Below the pieces are notes generated by a model. That model did not search any database. It was not told the origin of the DNA and worked only from the letters and a program-made list of their open reading frames with translations. This document shows, one piece after another, positions 1 through 8,087 of a stretch of DNA of 8,598 nt (position 1 is its first letter; each line of letters begins with the position of its first letter). The translations under genes and the position numbers were made by a program. This DNA comes from DATGMB01 sp035293845 (lineage in GTDB: Bacteria > Acidobacteriota > Terriglobia > Bryobacterales > Bryobacteraceae), in contig DATGMB010000330.1 of NCBI GenBank assembly GCA_035293845.1, forward strand, positions 1 to 8,598. The letters run 5' to 3'.

Positions 1-674
1 GCCAGATACTCCTCGATGCGAGCTTTCCGCCCATGGTGGTTTTTATTTAATTGCGCCAGAACACTGGTGATATTACTGCCATCGCGAGCCAGCAACTCTC
101 CGGCGTCGGGAGATTGAAGGTCGCGAATGCGGTCCGGATTCAAGCTATAAAAACCCATCCTCGATAAAGCATCGTAGACAGGACGAAATGGGGGCAACCC
201 GGAAGCATTGACCAGGTAGAGACGGTCCAGGGATGCCACGGGTCCTTGCTGGGTCGTGGCAACTACCGTACCGCGTTCGACGCGGAAGTGTTGCGCCTCG
301 CCAAGCGCTTCAGCAGGCCGAATCGTGCATTCTTCCTCCTGAACTTCAAATCCGCCCGCCGGGCGCGCACCGATGCGAAATGAGTAATGCCCGGATTCTC
401 CGCTCGCCAGATTGAACCACAAACGCAATCCGAAGTGATTCGGGTGCCCGCCTGACCTCCGGCGCACTTCATTGATGCCGCCGCGCTCCCGAAGCGCATG
501 TTCGAGCGAGGTTCGAAGCGAATCCGTGACGAAGCGTAATGCGTCAAGAAAATTGCTCTTCCCGGCGCCATTGGGCCCCACCAAAAACGTCAGCGGACCA
601 AGGGCAACGTCACACGCTGCCACGCTCTTGAAGTTCTTTAGTGCGACCCTCGTTAAGAAGGTTGAATCTGTCAT
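1..674 (-). CDS. AAA family ATPase, RecF/OLD-like (AAA_21 type), N-terminal part; cut by window edge
   Basis: Translating the minus strand from the ATG at 674 gives 224 open residues to the window edge, so the stop and C-terminus are missing. Residues 31-40 read LVGPNGAGKS, a Walker A P-loop, preceded by 'LKNFKSVAACDVALGPLTFLVG', the strand layout typical of RecF/SMC/OLD-like ATPases. Next come LDALRFVTDSL, then GGINEVRRRSGGHPNHFG (residues 65-82) and LLARDGSNITSVLAQL (194-209). These stretches resemble the predicted-ATPase families of about 370-420 aa (COG4637/AAA_21). Walker B and signature motifs would lie beyond the edge. The protein is probably a cytosolic, dimerising ATPase acting on DNA or a partner protein; relatives occur alone and in defence islands, and the role here is unknown. 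GC is visibly lower than in the Asp-box gene upstream. The start is the only in-frame ATG near the conserved N-terminus. The family is fairly certain, the function is not. Confidence 0.85.
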   Translation of the reverse strand, partial: MTDSTFLTRVALKNFKSVAACDVALGPLTFLVGPNGAGKSNFLDALRFVTDSLRTSLEHALRERGGINEVRRRSGGHPNHFGLRLWFNLASGESGHYSFRIGARPAGGFEVQEEECTIRPAEALGEAQHFRVERGTVVATTQQGPVASLDRLYLVNASGLPPFRPVYDALSRMGFYSLNPDRIRDLQSPDAGELLARDGSNITSVLAQLNKNHHGRKARIEEYL

Positions 675-700
675 ACGAGCCGCATCGACATGCGCCTCCC
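671..700 (-). promoter_or_regulatory. Shine-Dalgarno plus tiny leader ORF overlapping the ATPase start
   Basis: Reading the minus strand, a strong AGGGAGG (about 700-694) lies 20 nt before the ATPase ATG at 674, too far to serve it directly. It is 9 nt before another ATG at 685, which opens ATG-CGG-CTC-GTA-TGA. An in-frame ATG at 691 would lengthen this by two codons. The TGA (673-671) overlaps the ATPase ATG as ATGA. This suggests that ribosomes load on the leader ORF, terminate and re-initiate on the ATPase. The sequence is seen directly; the translational coupling is inferred. Confidence 0.4.
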
Positions 701-816
701 TAGTTGCTCGCCGAATTGCGGTGGGTTGAGCCGTCTGTTTGGAGCCGGGAACGGCTTCCTCTATTCTATCGGTCCGGGCCGCTGCCCCGCGGATTCGAGC
801 AAGCTCCGCGTGGAAA

Positions 817-3750
<2,934 letters not shown>

Positions 3751-3869
3751 TCGCGGTCGCTCCTGGTCGATGATAAGGTACAACTTTACCAAAAGGCGTC
3801 CGCGAGGGTTCACGCGGGAAGGCTTGACGAGGGGGTCCGGCAGGACACGCTCCCCCGTTTCGCCAAACG

Positions 3870-3891
3870 AAAAACCGCTAAAGACTAGCGG
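3870..3891 (-). terminator. Intrinsic terminator, second of two after the ABC-F gene
   Basis: On the minus strand the sequence is CCGCTA, loop GTCTT, TAGCGG, then TTTTT: a six-pair GC-rich stem followed directly by a U-run. It lies about 85 nt past the ABC-F stop and before the Asp-box gene. The stem has the same sequence as that of the terminator at 3934-3957. Confidence 0.7.
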
Positions 3892-3933
3892 CGCGTCCCG
3901 GCAACCTGCTGATTCTAAAAAGCCCGGTTTGGC

Positions 3934-3957
3934 AAAACCGCTAATTTTAGCGGTTTT
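3934..3957 (-). terminator. Intrinsic terminator, first of two after the ABC-F gene (symmetrical)
   Basis: A perfect 11-bp inverted repeat: AAAACCGCTAA (3934-3944), two bases, TTAGCGGTTTT (3947-3957). It starts 18 nt beyond the ABC-F stop codon. The arms end in A- and T-runs, so it could work on both strands, but the only gene feeding into it is the ABC-F gene on the minus strand. Its core CCGCTA/TAGCGG stem is shared with the hairpin at 3870-3891. Confidence 0.75.
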
Positions 3958-3975
3958 CCGTTGTTGAAACGGTTT

Positions 3976-5613
3976 CTATGCGTGAATTCCCGGCGCTTCG
4001 TGCCCCAGCTTCTGCACGTATTCGATGTACGATCCGGGATACACGAGCGGCTCGCGCTCGGTTCCGCTTTCTCCCCCCAGCTCGAGCACACGCGAGCCCA
4101 GCGCGCGCAGGAATGTGCGATCGTGCGAGACGAAAATCATCGTGCCCTCGAAGCCGCACAAAGCCTCGGCCAGCATCTCCTTGGTCGCGAGATCGAGATG
4201 GTTCGTGGGCTCGTCGAGCACCAGGAAATTCGGCGGATCGTAGAGCATCCGTGCCATCGCGAGGCGCGATTTTTCGCCGCCCGAAAGCGCCCGGATTTTC
4301 TTGTCGACATCGTCGCCCGAAAACTGGAACGCGCCCGCCAGTGTGCGCAGCGAGCCGAGCGAATCCTGCGGGAAATCCTTTTGAAGCTGCTCGATGATGG
4401 TGAGGTCCCCGTCGAGCACGTCCAGCGACTGCTGCGCGAAGTAGCCCATGCGCACGCTGGCGCCGATCCGCACCGTGCCGGCGTCGGGCGCGGACGCGCC
4501 GGCGATCATTTTGAGCAGCGTGGTCTTCCCCGCCCCGTTGCGTCCCATCACCGCCCAGCGCTCGCCGCGCCGCACCGTCAGATTGAAGCCGGAGTAAATC
4601 ACGCGCGGTCCGTAGGCCTTGTGCACCCCCTCGATGACCGCCACCTGATCGCCCGAACGCGGCGGCGTGCGGAATTCGAACTTCACCGCCTGCCGCTTCT
4701 TCGGCAGCTCGATTTTTTCGATCTTGTCCAGCGCCTTGATGCGGCTCTGCACCTGCGCCGCCTTGGCCGCGTGCGCCTTGAAGCGCTCGATGAAGCGCTG
4801 TTCCTTGGCGAGCATCGCCTGCTGACGGGCGAACGCCGCCTGCTGATTCGATTCCCGGATGGCACGCTCGCGCTCGTAGAAATCGTAATTACCGGAGTAG
4901 ACCGTGATCTCGCCCGAATCGATCTCCGCGATCTTCGTGACCACGCGGTTCATGAACTCCCGGTCATGGGACGTCATCAGCAGCGCGCCCGAGTACGATT
5001 TGAGGAACTGCTCGAGCCAGATGATGGATTCGATATCGAGGTGGTTGGTCGGCTCGTCCATCAGCAGCACGTCGGGACGGCCGAGGAGCACGCGCGCCAG
5101 CGCCACCCGCATCTTCCAGCCGCCCGAGAGCGCGCCCACGTCGCCCTCGATCTGATCGTCGTGGAAGCCGAGCCCGTGCAGCACCTCGCGCGCCTGCGCT
5201 TCGAGCGCGTAGCCGCCCAGGTGGTCGTACTCTTCCTGCACGTGGCCGAAGCGATCGAGGATCTCGTCCATCCGGTCCGCCTGCTCCGGGTCCGCCATGG
5301 CGATCTCGAGGCGCTCCAATTCGTGATGCAGATCGCCCACGCGCCCGCTGCCCGCGATGGCTTCGTCGAGCGTCGAGCGCCCGCGCATCTCTTCCACATC
5401 CTGGCGGAAATAGCCGATGGTGAGCCGCTTCGGCACGGAAACCTCGCCCTCGTCCGGATCCTCCTCGCCGACAATCATGCGGAACAGCGTGGTTTTGCCC
5501 GACCCGTTCGGCCCGACCAGCCCGACGCGCTCGCCGGGATTCAATTGGAATGAGGCATCGACGAAGACGAGTTGCTTGCCGTACTGCTTGTGGATGGAGG
5601 AAAGGGAAATCAT
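3976..5613 (-). CDS. ABC-F family ATPase, ribosome-associated translation factor (YbiT/Uup/YkpA-like)
   Basis: A 545-aa soluble protein with two ABC cassettes and no membrane segments, the layout and length of ABC-F factors. Cassette 1 has Walker A GPNGSGKT (34-41), signature LSGGW (162-166) and Walker B LLMDEPTNHLD (183-193), followed by the switch histidine in TSHD. Cassette 2 has GRNGAGKT (357-364), LSGGE (443-447), LVLDEPTNHLD (464-474) and VSHD. The charged, Gln/Arg/Lys-rich linker (about 245-320) matches the P-site tRNA-interacting region that defines the family. Members bind the ribosomal E site and relieve stalled translation or protect against antibiotics; which of these applies here cannot be told. 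The start is the ATG at 5613 because conserved similarity (MISLSSIHKQYG) begins there. The frame stays open upstream to a GTG at 5715, but that 34-residue extension looks unlike the family. No clear Shine-Dalgarno is seen. Two terminators follow the gene. Confidence 0.95.
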   Translation of the reverse strand: MISLSSIHKQYGKQLVFVDASFQLNPGERVGLVGPNGSGKTTLFRMIVGEEDPDEGEVSVPKRLTIGYFRQDVEEMRGRSTLDEAIAGSGRVGDLHHELERLEIAMADPEQADRMDEILDRFGHVQEEYDHLGGYALEAQAREVLHGLGFHDDQIEGDVGALSGGWKMRVALARVLLGRPDVLLMDEPTNHLDIESIIWLEQFLKSYSGALLMTSHDREFMNRVVTKIAEIDSGEITVYSGNYDFYERERAIRESNQQAAFARQQAMLAKEQRFIERFKAHAAKAAQVQSRIKALDKIEKIELPKKRQAVKFEFRTPPRSGDQVAVIEGVHKAYGPRVIYSGFNLTVRRGERWAVMGRNGAGKTTLLKMIAGASAPDAGTVRIGASVRMGYFAQQSLDVLDGDLTIIEQLQKDFPQDSLGSLRTLAGAFQFSGDDVDKKIRALSGGEKSRLAMARMLYDPPNFLVLDEPTNHLDLATKEMLAEALCGFEGTMIFVSHDRTFLRALGSRVLELGGESGTEREPLVYPGSYIEYVQKLGHEAPGIHA

Positions 5614-5715
5614 TGCAGATGAGTCGGTGAAGCAGCTGCATTCCTCACTAGCTGCGAAGTCGCTGCTCTCCCAGTTCGCCCCAAACCAAGAGGGCCGAGG
5701 CCGGAACGCCATCAC

Positions 5716-5743
5716 AAAATAGCCTGGAAGTCCGCTGCATCAA
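5716..5743 (-). promoter_or_regulatory. Possible sigma70-like promoter for the ABC-F gene
   Basis: On the minus strand TTGATG (5743-5738) and TATTTT (5721-5716) are separated by 16 nt. Each hexamer matches four of six consensus positions. This would give a leader of about 95 nt before the ATG at 5613. It lies between the stop of the three-gene operon and the ABC-F gene, where a promoter is expected if the operon does not read through. The match is modest and could be chance. Confidence 0.3.
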
Positions 5744-5760
5744 TACATCGAAGCAGGCCG

Positions 5761-6345
5761 CTAATCAGGGCGCACAGTCATGCCGTCCATAGCATTGAAG
5801 GTAGCGGTACAGTGGGGGCACCTAATTTCTGCCAGTTGCCATCGGGTGAGCCAGCGAATATACTGGGCATACAGCGCCCTCCTCCCGGTATCACTCAAGG
5901 AAAGAATCCGCGTAGCTTCTTGAACGAATTGTTTGTTCAGCGTGGTTGAGTGGTTTAAGACAACCACGCTGTCTTCTACGAGGATGTCCCGGTGTTTTGG
6001 AAGGTAGAGAAGCGAGAACACCTTGTTCTTCTTGATGTCAGAATGTGATCCGCCGGGGATGACGGACAACGGGACAATCGGTAAGATGATCCAGTTCTCC
6101 GCCTTCGGCTTATCAATCTCACAGTCATAGGTCAGGAGCAAGGCTTTTGCTCGTCGACACGAGGCGATCACTCGCTGACCCTTGTCCTTGAAATCCGGAT
6201 GCGTGTCCGGCTCTGCTTGCAGAGTTCCATCACCACGGTCAAATAATGCGCACAAGGGGGGCACCAAGTGGGCATTCGGGAGCGTGGCTAGAATATCGCC
6301 CTGGCTAATTGCGGCCCGCGGGGCTTCGTAGAGGTCCTCGGCCAA
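5761..6345 (-). CDS. Conserved-looking protein of unknown function with ISQGDI, YDCEIDK and CPHC motifs (third gene of the low-GC operon)
   Basis: A 194-aa protein, soluble by appearance, with no signal peptide or membrane segment. Visible motifs are ISQGDI near the N-terminus (13-18), LLTYDCEIDKP in the middle (70-80), VVVLNHSTTLN (127-137), a basic helix with LSDTGRRALYAQYIRWLTRW (149-168) and a C-terminal CPHC (176-179). The Asp-Cys-Glu-Ile-Asp cluster looks like a conserved core, and with the other cysteines it could bind metal; this is inference. I recognise the pattern as a recurrent hypothetical family but cannot name a function. The proposed start is TTG at 6345, only 6 nt after the stop of the preceding gene and in the same reading frame as it. 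The first ATG comes far too late, past the conserved motifs, and GTG at codon 28 would drop ISQGDI. GC near 51% is well below the ABC-F and Asp-box genes. It is the last gene of a three-gene operon. Confidence 0.75.
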   Translation of the reverse strand: MAEDLYEAPRAAISQGDILATLPNAHLVPPLCALFDRGDGTLQAEPDTHPDFKDKGQRVIASCRRAKALLLTYDCEIDKPKAENWIILPIVPLSVIPGGSHSDIKKNKVFSLLYLPKHRDILVEDSVVVLNHSTTLNKQFVQEATRILSLSDTGRRALYAQYIRWLTRWQLAEIRCPHCTATFNAMDGMTVRPD

Positions 6346-6351
6346 CCTAGT

Positions 6352-6723
6352 TTATCCGAAATTGAAGTCAACCGAGGCGGAGTCTTCTTCGACGGGCACG
6401 AACACTCCTCCAAAAGTTTGAGCAAGCCGATGTGTCGATAATCCCTGGAGGGCATCAGGAGCGTACTGCTCTCGCTCCCGACGAACTGGCTTCTTTGGAG
6501 CGCTGTCTGTTCGTGGAACCCTCTCAATGCCAATAATTGAAGCGGAGGCGACGCCCTCCTCAATGTGGCCGATAGCAGCGTTGCTCAAGCAAAACAGTGC
6601 TCCTGTCGCAACGGCTATGACCGTAAAACACGCAGTCTTCCGAGCGCTCGGGCGCACAGTTGTGCGCTGTGTTTCGACAACGGCTGCGTCGAGCTCGTTT
6701 TGAATGTCCCACACGGTCGCCAT
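6352..6723 (-). CDS. Small single-pass membrane protein, unknown function (second gene of the low-GC operon)
   Basis: A 123-aa protein. A hydrophobic helix at about residues 31-52 (ACFTVIAVATGALFCLSNAA) follows a basic stretch (TTVRPSARK), so by the positive-inside rule the first 30 residues face the cytoplasm and the remaining 70 face out. The outer part holds a charged Pro/Lys/Arg segment (APKKPVRREREQ) and ends in an acidic, beta-like tail (VPVEEDSASVDFNFG). The family is not recognised. The start ATG at 6723 has GAGGAG 10 nt upstream, made from the last codons (Glu-Glu) and stop of the preceding gene, which points to translational coupling. It is separated from its upstream neighbour by 7 nt and from the downstream gene by 6 nt. 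It probably anchors or senses for its operon partners; this is inference from context only. Confidence 0.72.
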   Translation of the reverse strand: MATVWDIQNELDAAVVETQRTTVRPSARKTACFTVIAVATGALFCLSNAAIGHIEEGVASASIIGIERVPRTDSAPKKPVRREREQYAPDALQGLSTHRLAQTFGGVFVPVEEDSASVDFNFG

Positions 6724-6730
6724 AGGAATA

Positions 6731-7345
6731 CTACTCCTCTTCCATTATACGGTCGAAATTTGGTAATCGCTCAACAATTTTCCCGCATCTTTCAAGCATC
6801 TCGAACAACACCCCCCCTGAGAGGACAACCCGGATGACCGGATCCAGCGCGATGTCAGTCTTTTTCTTTGCGTAAGCGTAATGGACTTCGGTTGGAGCGA
6901 TATAGTAAAAGTCCAATACTCCGTCATCTTTCGTCCCTAGCATCATGACGTTATTAGCTCTGAACGCTTGGACCGTGTCCGTGTCCTTCAGGTCCATTAC
7001 CGGATCCAAGGGATGCTCCTTGAAGTCCTCCGACAGCTTGGCGTGAAGTTCTCGTGAATTTTTCCACAATTGACGGATGAAGAGGTCCTCGGGAAATACA
7101 ATTTCCACCTTGTTCCGTAGTACTGACGTGCCTGGCTTCAATTTGCCGAAGATCAAGCTGATTCCAGATCTCCCGCGGATCACATCACAATAATCGGCAT
7201 AATACGCCCGCGCCGGCACTTCAGCCTTGTCGTACTCAACCCTCAAGGCCAGTGTGTTCTCTTTCGGACCCGTCTGCGTCACGCGCAGGCGAACAGCTCC
7301 GGTTCCAAGTTCGTAGGAAGGTTGCTTGACAAGCATCTCTGCCAT
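6731..7345 (-). CDS. Protein with two DUF3467-like domains in tandem, unknown function (first gene of the low-GC operon)
   Basis: A 204-aa protein without membrane segments. Residues about 46-105 (ARAYYADYCDVIRGRSGISL, then IFGKLKPG, VEIVFPEDLFIRQLW) follow the DUF3467 plan: a Y-A-N/D-like strand, a hydrophobic strand ending in F-G or D-F, a Pro-Gly turn, a V-x-I-V-hydrophobic strand and a C-terminal helix. Residues about 128-195 (FRANNVMMLGTKDDGVLDFY, then IAP, IRVVLSGGVLFEMLERCGKI) repeat the same plan, so the protein looks like an internal duplication. DUF3467 proteins are usually about 100 aa, widespread, and of unknown function. The assignment is by eye and tentative. The ATG at 7345 is preferred; a TTG at 7354 in frame would add three residues. 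No clear Shine-Dalgarno is present. It is the first gene after tRNA-Leu, and its end supplies the ribosome site of the next gene. GC is about 50%. Confidence 0.72.
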   Translation of the reverse strand: MAEMLVKQPSYELGTGAVRLRVTQTGPKENTLALRVEYDKAEVPARAYYADYCDVIRGRSGISLIFGKLKPGTSVLRNKVEIVFPEDLFIRQLWKNSRELHAKLSEDFKEHPLDPVMDLKDTDTVQAFRANNVMMLGTKDDGVLDFYYIAPTEVHYAYAKKKTDIALDPVIRVVLSGGVLFEMLERCGKIVERLPNFDRIMEEE

Positions 7346-7358
7346 AGACGACAACCCA

Positions 7359-7364
7359 ATTCTA
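7359..7364 (-). promoter_or_regulatory. Possible -10 box of the three-gene operon
   Basis: On the minus strand TTAGAATTG holds TAGAAT (7364-7359), five of six matches to TATAAT. It would start transcription only about 7 nt before the ATG at 7345, giving a nearly leaderless message. This fits the lack of a Shine-Dalgarno there. No convincing -35 hexamer is seen at 16-18 nt. The 152-bp gap between tRNA-Leu and this gene holds nothing else I can identify. Confidence 0.25.
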
Positions 7365-7497
7365 ACAACTGAATTGCAGCGCTTCAGGGTCCGTTCGTTG
7401 TCCCTTCACGTTTCGGGGCCTCTGGCACAGTCGCCACCCCTGGGATGAATCGGGTTACTGAGAATCAAATCGCGAACATCGGGAGCCCTCATCCTGT

Positions 7498-7586
7498 TGG
7501 TGCCCGGGGCGGGACTCGAACCCGCACTCCCGTCGCCGGGAAACGGATTTTAAGTCCGTTGCGTCTGCCGGTTTCGCCACCCGGGC
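7498..7586 (-). tRNA. tRNA-Leu, anticodon UAA, CCA encoded
   Basis: On the minus strand the acceptor arm GCCCGGG (7586-7580) pairs with CCCGGGC (7508-7502). It is followed by the D-arm with TGGCGAAACCGGCAGACGC and an anticodon stem-loop with ACGGACTTAAAATCCGT, whose anticodon is TAA. A long variable arm CCCGGCGACGGG marks a class II tRNA, and the T-arm is GCGGGTTCGAGTCCCGC. The discriminator base is A (7501), followed by encoded CCA (7500-7498). The body is 86 nt, normal for tRNA-Leu. Its 3' end faces the low-GC operon, the side where integrating elements usually insert. Confidence 0.97.
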
Positions 7587-7602
7587 CGGAGCGGCGCGCT
7601 TC

Positions 7603-7617
7603 CCTGATTCTATCAGG
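7603..7617 (-). promoter_or_regulatory. Probable tRNA-Leu -10 box inside a small palindrome
   Basis: The palindrome CCTGAT-TCT-ATCAGG (7603-7617) contains, on the minus strand, TAGAAT (7612-7607), a good -10 match. Initiation would fall near 7600, about 14 nt before the mature 5' end of the tRNA. No clear -35 is visible. The palindrome could instead be a weak hairpin, but here it has no U-run after it. Confidence 0.4.
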
Positions 7618-7638
7618 CGGCTTTAGCCCAATGCCGCG

Positions 7639-8013
7639 TTACTGCTCGCGCCCGCTTTCGATCTGCTCGTAATATTCGTGCAGCGCCGCCGACCACTCGG
7701 CCAGCTCGTCATCTGAGAAACGCGGCCCCAGCGTCGGGAACAGTCCGTGCGTCCGCTTGAAGGCGTAAATCGCCGCGGCATCGACGCCCGCCTGCGCCAT
7801 CAGCTCCGCGATGCGCTCCACGGCCTCGGCCGCGTCGCACGGGCTGCGGAATTGCGGCGTTTCGGCGTCCGGATCGAAGAAAAAGGGGTCATCCGGACCC
7901 ATCGCGCGGCCGAATTTGCGCTGAAAGGCGTCCAATTGCGCGCGGTAAATCTCCAGGTCTTCCGGGTTGCGCGGACGGTTCTCGAAAAGCGTGCGGGCGA
8001 ATCCATTCCTCAT
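7639..8013 (-). CDS. Acidic protein of unknown function, 124 aa
   Basis: A cytosolic-looking, acidic 124-residue protein. It begins MRNGFARTLFENRPRNPEDL and contains a helix-rich start (EIYRAQLDAFQRKFGRAMG, about 21-39). Then comes an Asp/Pro-rich turn (PDDPFFFDPDAETPQF, about 40-55), a predicted helix (AEAVERIAELMAQAG), a THGLFPTLGPRFSDDEL segment and a C-terminal amphipathic helix (EWSAALHEYYEQIESGREQ). I do not recognise the family. Codon use (GC at third positions) matches the conserved chromosomal genes. The start is the ATG at 8013; the frame is open upstream to 8169, but the added residues are Arg/Gly/Ala-rich and overlap the sugar-enzyme gene, as expected of a shadow. It lies 74 nt after that gene's stop, so the two may be co-transcribed. 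The next gene downstream is tRNA-Leu. Confidence 0.75.
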   Translation of the reverse strand: MRNGFARTLFENRPRNPEDLEIYRAQLDAFQRKFGRAMGPDDPFFFDPDAETPQFRSPCDAAEAVERIAELMAQAGVDAAAIYAFKRTHGLFPTLGPRFSDDELAEWSAALHEYYEQIESGREQ

Positions 8014-8087
8014 AGGCGGGCGACGCCGGGCCACCCGTCCTATTAGTGCGCGCCGCGCGGCAAACGTATCGCCGCCGGCGCCGGTTT

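Noticed and set aside
741..759. Hairpin GGAGCC/GGCTTCC after the Asp-box gene as a terminator
   Set aside because: The stem is bulged and no U-run follows on the minus strand.
3751..3813. Longer start (GTG at 3813) for the Asp-box protein
   Set aside because: The ATG at 3750 has AGGAG at good spacing and gives a proper signal peptide; the extension would bury it.
3961..5553. 530-codon open frame on the plus strand
   Set aside because: It is antisense to the ABC-F gene, which carries all Walker and signature motifs. The plus product is a His/Arg/Leu-rich shadow.
5614..5715. 34-residue N-terminal extension of the ABC-F protein
   Set aside because: The extension is unlike the family, whose similarity begins at the ATG at 5613, and it covers the likely promoter region.
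5732..5757. Imperfect hairpin CTGC...GCAG after the third operon gene
   Set aside because: There are two mismatches in a short stem and no U-run, so it is not a convincing terminator.
7445..7672. Small plus-strand ORF containing GARGGTRTRTPVAGKRI
   Set aside because: This peptide is the translation of the antisense strand of a tRNA-Leu gene, a well-known false gene call.
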